This document shows, piece by piece, positions 1-6,975 of a stretch of 7,064 bases of DNA. The notes beneath the pieces are model-generated. The model was given only the letters and a program-made list of their open reading frames with translations. It had not been told where the DNA came from and made no database searches. Positions within the stretch are counted from its first letter, which is position 1, and every line of letters begins with the position of its first letter. A program made the translations under genes and the position numbers. The DNA lies in assembly GCA_028290385.1 (NCBI GenBank), contig JAQGJZ010000336.1, positions 1-7,064 of the forward strand, read 5' to 3'. This DNA is from Enterovirga sp. Lineage in GTDB: Bacteria; Pseudomonadota; Alphaproteobacteria; Rhizobiales; Beijerinckiaceae.

Positions 1-984
1 ATCCTCGAAATCTTCGGGCGGCGGGCCCGCACGCGCGAGGGCGCGCTGCAGGTCGAGCACGCGCATCTGGCCTATCAACGCAGCCGCCTTGTCCGGTCCT
101 GGACGCACCTTGAGCGCCAGCGCGGTGGCTTCGGCTTCCTCGGCGGCCCCGGCGAGACGCAGATCGAAGCGGATCGGCGCATCATTCAGGACCGGATGCG
201 TCGCATCGAGCGCGACCTCGAAGCCGTGAAGCAGACGCGCTCGCTTCATCGAGCGAGTCGGCGGCGCGTGCCGTACCCGATCATCGCGCTTGTCGGCTAC
301 ACGAATGCCGGCAAGTCGACCCTCTTCAACCGGCTGACCTCGGCGCGGGTCTTCGCGGAAAACCTGCTGTTCGCGACGCTCGATCCGACCTCCCGGGCGA
401 TCAAGCTCCCACACGGCGAGACCGCGATCCTGTCCGACACGGTGGGTTTCATCTCGGACCTGCCGACCATGCTGGTCGCGGCCTTCCGCGCCACGCTCGA
501 GGACGTGATCGAGGCCGATGTACTCTTGCACGTGCGCGACATCGCGCATGGCGAGACCGAGGCCGAGGCCGCCGACGTGCAGAACGTGCTGCGCCAGCTG
601 GGCGTCAACCCGGACGACCGCTCGCGCCTGATCGAGGTCTGGAACAAGGCCGACCTGCTCCCGGCGCCCGAACGGGAGCGGCTGTCCGCGATTACGGAAC
701 GGGCGCCGCCCGAGGGCCGGCCGGCGCTCGTGTCGGCGGTGAGCGGCGAGGGCGTCGATGCGCTGCTCGCCCAGATCGAGGCGCGGATCGCGGCGGGCCG
801 GCCGAGCTTCCGCATCTCGATCGAGCCGACCGATGGTGCAGCCTCGAACTGGCTGCACGAGGAGGCCGAGATCATCGACCGTCAGGTAGGCGAGGGCGGT
901 CGGACCGACCTCGTCGTCCGCATCGCCCCGGAGAAGGAGCCCCGCCTCTGGAAGCGTTTTCCGCAGGCGGAGCGGCTGACCTAG
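1..984 (+). CDS. hflX: GTPase HflX, C-terminal part (5' end outside window)
   Basis: HflX is a translational GTPase that binds the 50S subunit and rescues or splits stalled ribosomes. The frame is open from base 1, so the gene starts before the window; 327 residues are visible, and with the usual size of roughly 430-460 about 100-130 N-terminal residues are missing. The visible start holds the end of the HflX-specific domain, with the family signature HLERQRGG followed by GGPGETQIE and DRR (about 100-180). The G domain follows: G1 GYTNAGKST (295-321), G3 DTVGF (436-450), G4 NKAD (643-654) and a G5-like SAVSGEG near 733. A small C-terminal domain ends at TAG 982-984. A methionine at 196 is internal, because the conserved signatures lie upstream of it. 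In many proteobacteria hfq lies just upstream, but that region is outside this window. The gene converges on mazG with no visible terminator. Identification is secure. Confidence 0.96.
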   Translation: MLEIFGRRARTREGALQVEHAHLAYQRSRLVRSWTHLERQRGGFGFLGGPGETQIEADRRIIQDRMRRIERDLEAVKQTRSLHRASRRRVPYPIIALVGYTNAGKSTLFNRLTSARVFAENLLFATLDPTSRAIKLPHGETAILSDTVGFISDLPTMLVAAFRATLEDVIEADVLLHVRDIAHGETEAEAADVQNVLRQLGVNPDDRSRLIEVWNKADLLPAPERERLSAITERAPPEGRPALVSAVSGEGVDALLAQIEARIAAGRPSFRISIEPTDGAASNWLHEEAEIIDRQVGEGGRTDLVVRIAPEKEPRLWKRFPQAERLT

Positions 985-1880
985 CGTCGCTCGGCGCTCC
1001 CTGCCCGCTCGGCCGCCTTTGCGGCGTCCCAGAGCCGGTCCATCTCGGCCAGATCGGATTGCTCGGGTGACCGTCCATCGGCCGCAAGCGCCTGCTCGAC
1101 GGCTTTGAAGCGCCGCTCGAACTTTCGGGTCGCGGCCGCCAATGCGGCCTCCGGGTCAACGTCCAGGTGGCGGGCGAGATTGGCCACCGTGAACAGGAGA
1201 TCGCCGACCTCGTCCGCGATCTCCGCCTTATCGCCCGAGGCGACCGCTTCGCTCACCTCCGCGAGTTCTTCGTCGACCTTGGCGATCACGCCCGCCAGAT
1301 CGGGCCATGCGAACCCGACCTTGGCGGCCTTGCGGGTCAGCTTGTCGGCCCGTGTCAGGCTCGGCATCGCGGCCGGCACGCCGTCGAGAACGCTGCTGGC
1401 TCTCGCGGTCGCTCCATCGCGCTCGGCGCGCTCGCGGCGCTCGGCCTGCTTGATCTCGTCCCACAGCCGCTTGACCTCGGCCGGTGCCAGGTTGCGCGCG
1501 TCACCGAAGACATGCGGGTGCCGACGGATCAGCTTGGTCGTGATCGCCTCGACCACGCCGCCGAAGTCGAACGCGCCGCGCTCCTCGGCGATGCGGGCGT
1601 GGAACACGACCTGGAGCAGCAGGTCACCAAGCTCGTCCCGGAGGTCGTCGGGGTCGCCGCGGGCGATCGCGTCCGCAACCTCGTAGGCCTCCTCGATCGT
1701 GTAGGGCGCGATGGTCTCGAAGCTCTGCGCGACGTCCCAAGGACAGCCGGTCTCCGGCTCTCGAAGCGCCGCCATGATGGCGAGCAGCATTGCCAGCTCG
1801 CGCGACGGTTTCGGCTCGAACGGGATGCCGTCGCTCACCAGCAGCTCGCTTGGTTGGGCCTCGCGCTCAGACCGCTGCAC
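981..1880 (-). CDS. mazG: Nucleoside triphosphate pyrophosphohydrolase MazG
   Basis: MazG hydrolyses NTPs and dNTPs to the monophosphate and pyrophosphate, cleaning nucleotide pools and, in E. coli, affecting ppGpp levels. The 299-residue product has the two tandem all-alpha MazG domains. The N-terminal one shows GCPWD (45-49), EEAYE (63-67) and DELGD (82-86). The C-terminal one shows EELAE (204-208) and DEVGD (223-227). These E/D clusters are the Mg-binding residues of the family. The start is GTG at 1880, with GGAGAG ten bases upstream (1891-1896 on the opposite strand). An in-frame GTG at 1838 is a real alternative, since E. coli MazG begins about 25 residues before the end of GCPWD. The frame is closed upstream by a stop at 1920-1922, inside the dif-like site. 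The gene points the same way as the operon to its right but is separated from it by 112 bases. Its stop overlaps that of hflX. Confidence 0.95.
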   Translation of the reverse strand: MQRSEREAQPSELLVSDGIPFEPKPSRELAMLLAIMAALREPETGCPWDVAQSFETIAPYTIEEAYEVADAIARGDPDDLRDELGDLLLQVVFHARIAEERGAFDFGGVVEAITTKLIRRHPHVFGDARNLAPAEVKRLWDEIKQAERRERAERDGATARASSVLDGVPAAMPSLTRADKLTRKAAKVGFAWPDLAGVIAKVDEELAEVSEAVASGDKAEIADEVGDLLFTVANLARHLDVDPEAALAAATRKFERRFKAVEQALAADGRSPEQSDLAEMDRLWDAAKAAERAGSAERR

Positions 1881-1890
1881 AGCAGGGGAG

Positions 1891-1896
1891 CTCTCC
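1891..1896 (-). promoter_or_regulatory. Probable ribosome-binding site of mazG
   Basis: The minus strand reads GGAGAG here, ten bases before the GTG start at 1880. It supports that start over the GTG at 1838, which has only a weak GAG six bases upstream. The spacing is slightly long, so support is moderate. Confidence 0.45.
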
Positions 1897-1902
1897 AGAG
1901 GC

Positions 1903-1930
1903 CATTCGCATAAGATATATTATGGAACCG
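1903..1930 (+). other. dif: Probable dif site (XerC/XerD recombination site)
   Basis: The 28 bases divide exactly as a bacterial dif. The 11-base arm CATTCGCATAA is XerC-like, the 6-base centre is GATATA, and the 11-base arm TTATGGAACCG is XerD-like. Inner arm ends CATAA and TTATG form the inverted core seen in dif sites. By hand alignment against the remembered E. coli dif, 18 of 28 positions match in this orientation and 17 in the other; against B. subtilis dif the counts are 19 and 17. Orientation is therefore only weakly supported. XerCD, activated by the FtsK translocase at the septum, resolves chromosome dimers at such a site. It lies between housekeeping genes in a short gap, as expected for a chromosomal dif rather than a mobile-element copy. 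It could instead be an operator palindrome or a plasmid/element-borne Xer site, but the 11-6-11 spacing and TATA-rich centre favour dif. Confidence 0.75.
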
Positions 1931-1992
1931 AACCGCGTCTGCTGAGGCAGTCGGGTGTAGTACGAGCCCGGCTTGCCGCCGCAATTCGGTTC

Positions 1993-2793
1993 TCAGGCTG
2001 TCCATTGCAGCCTCATGCCGTCGAACGCCGGCTCGATGCCGGCCGGCAGTTCGCTTCGGATCGTCTCGAAATCGATATCCGTGTGCATGTTGGTCAGCAC
2101 AGCACGCCGTGGCCGGACCTCCGCGATGAAGGCCAGTGCCTCCGACACGGAGAAGTGCGTCGGATGCGGCGTGTAGCGCAGCGCGTCCAGGATGAGGATG
2201 TCGAGGTTCTGCAGCCTGCGGCGCGCCTCGTCCGGCACGGCGCTCACGTCGGGCAGATACGCGACCGGACCGAACCGGAACCCGAGCGCCTCCGGCCGGC
2301 CGTGCTCGACGACGAACGGCATGGCTTCGATCGGCCCGCCCGGGCCGTCGATCGTGACGGGCCGGTTGGGGTCGATGCGGTGATCGGTCAGGATCGGCGG
2401 GTAATCGCTCTCTGCCGGCGTCTCGAAGCAATACCCGAAGCGCACCTGAAGCACCCGGCCGGTCGCCTCGTCGGAATAGACCGGCATGCGCCGGCGCATG
2501 TGGATCACAAGCGGCCGGAGGTCGTCGATCCCGTGCGTGTGGTCCGCGTGGTCATGCGTGATCAGGACGGCGTCGAGCCGCTGGATTTCGGCCGAGAGCA
2601 ACTGCTCCCGGAGGTCCGGCGTGGTATCGACGAGCACGCTGGTCCGGCCGCCGGGCCCGTCGCGCTCCACCAGGATCGAGCAGCGGCGGCGGCGATTTTT
2701 GGGATTGCTCGGATCGGCTGCTCCCCATCCGAGGCCGACCCGCGGAACGCCGGCCGAAGACCCGCAGCCGAGGATCGTGAGCGCGAAGCTCAT
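1993..2793 (-). CDS. PhnP-like MBL-fold metallo-hydrolase
   Basis: This 266-residue protein has the metallo-beta-lactamase fold of the PhnP/COG1235 group, whose characterised members are cyclic phosphate or other phosphodiester hydrolases. The metal-binding motif is HDHADH (80-85), with H88 close by. Later candidate ligands are H164 in VEHG, D182 in YLPDVS, H213 in PTHFS and H237 in NMH. The N-terminus LGCGSSAGVPRVG is typical of the group. The substrate cannot be told from sequence; a general phosphodiesterase role is inference, and no phn genes lie nearby to suggest phosphonate use. The ATG at 2793 overlaps the tatD stop in an ATGA arrangement, so it is probably translated by coupling. It is the last gene of the operon before the dif-like site. 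In Hyphomicrobiales this gene commonly follows tatD. Confidence 0.92.
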   Translation of the reverse strand: MSFALTILGCGSSAGVPRVGLGWGAADPSNPKNRRRRCSILVERDGPGGRTSVLVDTTPDLREQLLSAEIQRLDAVLITHDHADHTHGIDDLRPLVIHMRRRMPVYSDEATGRVLQVRFGYCFETPAESDYPPILTDHRIDPNRPVTIDGPGGPIEAMPFVVEHGRPEALGFRFGPVAYLPDVSAVPDEARRRLQNLDILILDALRYTPHPTHFSVSEALAFIAEVRPRRAVLTNMHTDIDFETIRSELPAGIEPAFDGMRLQWTA

Positions 2794-3596
2794 GCCGCGG
2801 ATTTCCGGGCGCCACCGGCCTGGGCTGCCTTCGCGAACAGCCGCTCGAAATTGCCCGTCGTCAGGCCGGCGATCTCGTCTGGCGTTACGCCGATCGTATC
2901 GGAGAGCACCCGGGCCGTATGCGCCACGAAGGCGGGCTCGTTCCGTTGGCCGCGATGCGGAACGGGCGCGAGGTAGGGCGCGTCCGTCTCCACCAGCAGG
3001 CGCTCGCGGGGCACCACCTCGCGCGCGATCGTCCGGATCTCCTCGGAATTCTTGAAGGTCAGGATGCCCGAGAAGGACACGTAGAAGCCGAGCTCCACCC
3101 CGACTTCCGCCAGCCGGCGCCCCGACGAGAAGCAGTGCAGGACGGCATCGAAGCGCCCTCGCCCATGCTCCTCGGTCAGGATCCGGATCATCTCGTCGTC
3201 CGCGTTCCGGGCATGGATGACCAGCGGCAGCCCGCTCTCGCGCGCCGCCCGGATGTGGACCCGAAAGACGCGCTCCTGCACGTCGCGCGGGCTCTTGTCG
3301 TAGTGGAAGTCGAGCCCGGCCTCGCCGACCGCGACGCAGCGCGGATGCCGGACAGCCTCGATGACCGTCTCGGCCGGGACGTCGGGTTCCTCGGCCGCAT
3401 TGTGGGGGTGGGTCCCGACCGTGAAGAACACCTCCGGATTCGCCTCGGCGATCCGGCGGTAGGTGTCCGCCTTCGCGACGCGCGTCGAGATCGTGACCAT
3501 GCGGCCCACGCCCGCCGCCTTCGCCCGGGCGATGATACCGGGCAAATCCTCCGCGAAATCAGGGAAGTCGAGGTGACAATGCGAGTCGATCAGCAA
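2790..3596 (-). CDS. TatD family metal-dependent hydrolase / DNase
   Basis: A TIM-barrel amidohydrolase-like protein of 268 residues, the normal family size. TatD-family members are Mg-dependent 3'-5' exonucleases linked to DNA repair and turnover; the close paralogue YcfH/TatD is less well defined. Metal-site motifs are visible: HCH (residues 6-8), GTHPH (61-65), GEAGLDFHYD with E92, H128 in VIHAR, H154 in LHCFSSG, and D205 in ETDAPYLAP, followed by PHRGQRNEP typical of the YcfH branch. The start is TTG at 3596: it yields the conserved N-terminus LIDSHCHLDF and no ATG fits. A strong GAGGAGG inside the end of metG lies ten bases upstream. The gap from the metG stop is two bases and the stop overlaps the next gene, so it is embedded in the operon. 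The family call is secure; the exact paralogue name is not. Confidence 0.94.
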   Translation of the reverse strand: MLIDSHCHLDFPDFAEDLPGIIARAKAAGVGRMVTISTRVAKADTYRRIAEANPEVFFTVGTHPHNAAEEPDVPAETVIEAVRHPRCVAVGEAGLDFHYDKSPRDVQERVFRVHIRAARESGLPLVIHARNADDEMIRILTEEHGRGRFDAVLHCFSSGRRLAEVGVELGFYVSFSGILTFKNSEEIRTIAREVVPRERLLVETDAPYLAPVPHRGQRNEPAFVAHTARVLSDTIGVTPDEIAGLTTGNFERLFAKAAQAGGARKSAA

Positions 3597-3598
3597 TG

Positions 3599-5149
3599 TC
3601 AGGCGGCCTCCTCGGGCTCAACGTAACGCGGGAAGATGGGCGAGGGTGCCGGCAAGGGCGTCCCCGCCGCGAGCCGCGAGGCCGAGCCGATTGCGGCAAA
3701 GTCTCGCGCATCCGGCGCAGCCGCCAGGAGATCGAGAAGCCGCGCGGCCGCCACGGGCACGAAGGGCTGCGCCATGATGCCGATCTCGCGGAGAACCTCG
3801 GCCGTGACGTAGAGCACGGTGCCCATTCGGGCAGGATCCTGTTTTCGCAGGATCCAGGGTTCCTGTGACGCGAAATAACGGTTCGCGTCGGCGACGACCG
3901 ACCAGATCTCGGACAGGATGGCGTGCAGGGCGAAGCCGTCCATGGCCGCCCTCGCCTTCTCCGGCAGCGCATCGGCCAGGGCGAGCAGGGCCTGATCCGC
4001 CTCCGTGAACGGTCCCGGGTTCGGGACCAGGCCGTCACAGTTGCGGGCGATCATCGTCAGCGAGCGCTGGGCAAGGTTGCCGAGGTCGTTCGCGAGGTCG
4101 GCGTTGATGCGGTTGACGATCGCCTCGTGCGAATAGTTGCCGTCCTGCCCGAACGGCACCTCACGCAGGAAGAAGTAGCGGAGCTGGTCGACGCCGTAGG
4201 CCGAGACGAGCGACGCCGGATCGATGACGTTGCCGACCGACTTCGACATCTTCTCCCCGCGGTTGAACAGGAAGCCGTGGCCGAAGACGCGCTTCGGCAG
4301 GGGCAACCCGGCGGACATCAGGAAGGCCGGCCAATAAACGGTGTGGAAGCGGACGATGTCCTTCCCGATCACGTGCACGTCGGCCGGCCAGTAGCGCCAG
4401 CGCGGGCTCGTCTCGTCGGGGAAGCCTGCTCCCGTCAGGTAGTTCGTGAGCGCATCGACCCAGACGTACATGACGTGCTTCGGGTCGCCCGGAACCGGGA
4501 TGCCCCAATCGAAGGTCGTGCGGCTGATCGACAGGTCCTGCAGACCGCCGCTGACGAAGGAAACGATCTCGTTCCGGCGCGTCTCCGGGCCGACGAAATC
4601 CGGGTTCTCGCGGTAATGCGCCAGCAGCCGGTCGCCGTAGGCGGAAAGGCGGAAGAAGTAGCTTTCCTCCTCCACCCATTCCACGGGCGTGCCGGTCGGG
4701 GCGCGTCGGGTGCCGTCCGCGGCCGTGGTCAGCTCGCTCTCGTCGAAGTAGGCTTCGTCCCGGACCGAGTACCAGCCGGAATACTTGGACAGGTAGATGT
4801 CCCCTGCCCGCTCCATGCGGCGCCAGATCTCCTCGCTCGCGCGGAGGTGGTCTTCGTCCGTCGTGCGGATGAAGCGGTCGTAGGAGCAGTTGAGGAGGTC
4901 CGCCATCTCGCGGAATTTCGGCGCCATCTCGTCGACGAAGGCCTGCGCCGTCGTCCCGGATTTGCTGGCGGTCTGCTGGATCTTGAGCCCGTGCTCGTCC
5001 GTGCCCGTCATGAAGAACACGTCGAAGCCGTCGAGCCGCTTGAACCGGGCGATCGCGTCCGAGGCGATGACCTCGTAGGCGTGGCCGATATGCGGAGCCC
5101 CGTTCGGGTAGGAGATCGCAGTGGTAATGTAATAGGGCGCGCCGGCCAT
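3599..5149 (-). CDS. metG: Methionine--tRNA ligase
   Basis: Methionyl-tRNA synthetase, a cytoplasmic class I enzyme that charges tRNA-Met for initiation and elongation. The class I signatures are present: HIGH as PHIGHAY (H20-H23) and KMSKS (300-304) in [14 protein letters not shown]. The Rossmann catalytic core spans roughly residues 5-340, with the connective-peptide insertion at about 115-220, and the alpha-helical anticodon-binding domain follows (about 350-500). The connective peptide lacks the knuckle cysteines of zinc-type enzymes: the segment after SGWYSVR reads [10 protein letters not shown]. At 516 residues it has no C-terminal EMAP/Trbp111-like tRNA-binding appendix, matching the short MetG form usual in Alphaproteobacteria. 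The start is ATG at 5149, with AAGG six bases upstream. It lies 27 bases after holB and two bases before tatD, in one operon. Confidence 0.97.
   Translation of the reverse strand: MAGAPYYITTAISYPNGAPHIGHAYEVIASDAIARFKRLDGFDVFFMTGTDEHGLKIQQTASKSGTTAQAFVDEMAPKFREMADLLNCSYDRFIRTTDEDHLRASEEIWRRMERAGDIYLSKYSGWYSVRDEAYFDESELTTAADGTRRAPTGTPVEWVEEESYFFRLSAYGDRLLAHYRENPDFVGPETRRNEIVSFVSGGLQDLSISRTTFDWGIPVPGDPKHVMYVWVDALTNYLTGAGFPDETSPRWRYWPADVHVIGKDIVRFHTVYWPAFLMSAGLPLPKRVFGHGFLFNRGEKMSKSVGNVIDPASLVSAYGVDQLRYFFLREVPFGQDGNYSHEAIVNRINADLANDLGNLAQRSLTMIARNCDGLVPNPGPFTEADQALLALADALPEKARAAMDGFALHAILSEIWSVVADANRYFASQEPWILRKQDPARMGTVLYVTAEVLREIGIMAQPFVPVAAARLLDLLAAAPDARDFAAIGSASRLAAGTPLPAPSPIFPRYVEPEEAA
3607..3613 (-). 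promoter_or_regulatory. Shine-Dalgarno sequence for tatD inside metG
   Basis: The minus strand reads GAGGAGG here, within the last codons of metG (the two Glu codons before Ala-Ala). It sits ten bases before the TTG start of tatD at 3596 and is the best ribosome-binding match I noticed in the window. It decides the unusual start codon. Confidence 0.65.
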
Positions 5150-5176
5150 GCCGAACCTTGATAACGCGGGGCCGGG

Positions 5177-6241
5177 TCAGGCGGTGGCGCGGACGACCTC
5201 CGCCAAGTCCCCGAACATCGACACGATGAATGGGCGACGATCGAGGTTGTAGGTTTCGACCGACCTCGCAGCGTCCGAGACCTTCTCACATAGCTCCGCG
5301 AGGGGTGCAAGGCGGGCCGGCCCGAGTGCCGCCCCTCCCCTGATCCGCTCGGCCGCCCAGAGCTGGACGGCATCCAGCGCGAGCTCGAAATTGCCCTCCG
5401 CTTTGCGATCGGCCAGCTTCTCCGCGAGGCTCAGGATCCGCACCATCGGCACCTCGGGCAGCTGCCCCAGCAGCGCCGAGACCTCATCGAGGATGGCCTG
5501 CCGCCGGGGATCGAGCAGCGTCAGCGCGCGCCCGACCGAGCCGTCCGCCCGCGCGGCCGCGCTCGCCACGAGGTCCGCATCGCCCTCCCCGGCCTGCATT
5601 GCGTCCGGCCCGAGCGAGCGCAGCACCCCCAGCACCTGCTCCTCCGATAGCGGGTTCAGGGTCAGCTTGCGGCAGCGCGATCGGATGGTCGGCAGCACGC
5701 GCTGTGGTGCGTGCGAGACGATAAAGATTGTCGAGCTCGGCGGCGGCTCCTCAATGGTTTTCAGGAGCGCGTTGGCGGATTGGACGGTCAGGTCCTCGGC
5801 CGAGTCGACGATCATCACCCTGTGCCCGCCATTCGCGGCAGTCGTGCCGAAAAAGGCGAGCGCCCGGCGCGTCGTCTTGACCGGGATGGTCTTTGCAGGC
5901 GGACGGTCCACATCAGCCGAAGCGGTCTCGAGATCGAGCACGATGAGGTTCGGATGAGAGCCCGCCGTGACCTGCCGGGCGGTTCGCCCGGCGGGATCGA
6001 CCGCGAGTGTGTCTCCTTCCCGGGACACCAGTTCGCTCCTGTCCGCGAGCAGGCGGCGCGCGACCCGGTAGGCCAGCGTCGCCTTGCCGATGCCTTCGGG
6101 CCCGCCGATCAGCCATGCATGGTGAAGGCGGCCCGATCCGATCGCGTCCGCGAAGCTCCGCTCCGCCTCCGCATGTCCGACGAGGTTTTGCCGCCCGCGC
6201 GGATGCAGGATGCCCGCTAGGGTGCCACCGCTCTCACGCAT
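5177..6241 (-). CDS. holB: DNA polymerase III subunit delta'
   Basis: Delta' is the rigid stator subunit of the clamp loader that places the beta sliding clamp on DNA. The 354-residue product begins with a conserved HPRG...LVGHAEAE stretch. An AAA+ domain follows, with a P-loop GGPEGIGKAT (46-55), VMIVD at the Walker B position (142-146), the LLKTIEEPP stretch (159-167) and the SRC arginine-finger motif (188-190) of clamp-loader subunits. A C-terminal collar domain fills the remainder. The four zinc-module cysteines of E. coli delta' are absent between the P-loop and Walker B; the only cysteines are in SRC and one near the C-terminus. The intact P-loop may be bound but non-catalytic, as often in delta'. 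The ATG at 6241 lies within the end of tmk, giving an eight-base overlap. A weak GGGGA sits eight bases upstream. The operon position tmk-holB-metG is typical. Confidence 0.95.
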   Translation of the reverse strand: MRESGGTLAGILHPRGRQNLVGHAEAERSFADAIGSGRLHHAWLIGGPEGIGKATLAYRVARRLLADRSELVSREGDTLAVDPAGRTARQVTAGSHPNLIVLDLETASADVDRPPAKTIPVKTTRRALAFFGTTAANGGHRVMIVDSAEDLTVQSANALLKTIEEPPPSSTIFIVSHAPQRVLPTIRSRCRKLTLNPLSEEQVLGVLRSLGPDAMQAGEGDADLVASAAARADGSVGRALTLLDPRRQAILDEVSALLGQLPEVPMVRILSLAEKLADRKAEGNFELALDAVQLWAAERIRGGAALGPARLAPLAELCEKVSDAARSVETYNLDRRPFIVSMFGDLAEVVRATA

Positions 6242-6932
6242 CGGCCGTATCCCCGACAGGTGCGTCCGGTGTCAGCAGGCGCGCCTCGACCTCGGCCCAG
6301 ATCAGGCGCTCGACACTGTCCGGCGGCCCCGCCGCGTCCACAACGGCGCAGCGCTCCGGCTCGGCCGCCGCGATCGCCAGGAATGCCTCGCGCACCTTCG
6401 TGTGGAAGGCGAGCCCCTCTTCCTCGAACCTGTCCCGGGCCTCCCCGGTGAGCTCGCGCCGCTGGCTGGCCCGGGCGAGCCCCAGCTTCGCGGGCACATC
6501 AAGGACGAGCGTCAGGTCCGGGCGGGTGTCCCGGACGGCGATCCGCTCCAGCGCCGAGATCAGGGGGCGGGGCACCTCCCCGACCGCACCCTGGTAGACG
6601 CGGGTCGAATCGGAAAAGCGATCGCAGATCACGAAGGCGCCCTCGGCAAGAGCCGCCGAGACGGTCTGGTCGATGTGGTCGGCGCGGCCCGAGGCGAAGA
6701 GCAGGGTTTCGGCGAAGGGTCCGTAGCGCTTAGCGCCTCCGGAGAGCAGGAACGCCCTGATCGCCTCGGCCCGAGGCGAGCCGCCCGGCTCCCGGGTGCG
6801 GATCACCTGGATGCCGCGGGCCTCGAGGCGGCGTCCCAGCCGCTCGCTCTGCGTGGACTTGCCGGCGCCCTCCCCTCCTTCGAGGGTGATGAACCGGCCA
6901 GGCGTCGTCTCGGGTCGGTGCGGCCGTGGCAT
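6234..6932 (-). CDS. tmk: Thymidylate kinase (dTMP kinase)
   Basis: Tmk phosphorylates dTMP to dTDP with ATP, the step feeding dTTP synthesis from both the de novo and salvage routes. From the ATG at 6932 the product is 232 residues, slightly above the usual 205-225. It shows the P-loop EGGEGAGKST (18-27), the dTMP-binding TREPGGSP (47-54), the DRF motif (104-106) within CDRFSDSTRVYQGA, and a LID region rich in Arg/Glu around 155-172 ending in DRFEEE. An in-frame GTG at 6959 would add nine residues. I prefer the ATG because family members rarely have that extension, but neither start has a good Shine-Dalgarno sequence. Its end overlaps the holB start by eight bases, pointing to coupled translation of two DNA-synthesis proteins. 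Forty-three bases separate the ATG from the upstream gene's stop. Function is secure; the exact start is not. Confidence 0.95.
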   Translation of the reverse strand: MPRPHRPETTPGRFITLEGGEGAGKSTQSERLGRRLEARGIQVIRTREPGGSPRAEAIRAFLLSGGAKRYGPFAETLLFASGRADHIDQTVSAALAEGAFVICDRFSDSTRVYQGAVGEVPRPLISALERIAVRDTRPDLTLVLDVPAKLGLARASQRRELTGEARDRFEEEGLAFHTKVREAFLAIAAAEPERCAVVDAAGPPDSVERLIWAEVEARLLTPDAPVGDTADA

Positions 6933-6975
6933 GGTGCAATCCCATAGCCCGGATCGCACCGCCGCACAGCCGCCC

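Larger units (their letters stand above)
1881..1992. other. Intergenic gap between mazG and the MBL gene, containing a dif-like site
   Basis: This is the only gap above 50 bases in the window. It holds, from the mazG side, a GGAGAG ribosome-binding sequence for mazG (1891-1896, minus), the dif-like site (1903-1930) and about 60 bases with no recognisable element. I see no convincing sigma-70 -35 hexamer on the minus strand: the AT-rich CATAAT and TATATC strings that could act as a -10 lie inside the dif-like palindrome. There is no GC-hairpin plus T-run terminator after the MBL gene. Confidence 0.8.

Noticed and set aside
969..1000. Possible bidirectional terminator hairpin at the hflX/mazG junction: GGAGCG (969-974) with CGCTCC (995-1000)
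   Set aside because: The six-base stem has a 20-base loop, cannot extend in either direction and has no T-run on either strand.
1903..1930. The AT-rich palindrome as a plain sigma-70 promoter for mazG
   Set aside because: CATAAT and TATATC resemble -10 boxes on the minus strand, but no -35-like hexamer lies at 16-18 bases. The 11-6-11 dif layout explains the sequence better, although promoter overlap is not excluded.
1925..1992. Perfect 8-base inverted repeat GAACCGAA (1925-1932) / TTCGGTTC (1985-1992) after the MBL gene
   Set aside because: The loop is 52 bases, there is no T-run, and a match of this length is not rare by chance in such a gap. It could form a weak RNA stem but does not support a terminator call.
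1167..5161. Long open frames on the plus strand opposite mazG, MBL, tatD and metG (for example 1711-2976 and 3923-5161)
   Set aside because: They are antisense shadows typical of high-GC DNA: Arg/Ala/Gly-rich, no recognisable domain, and fully overlapping well-identified genes.
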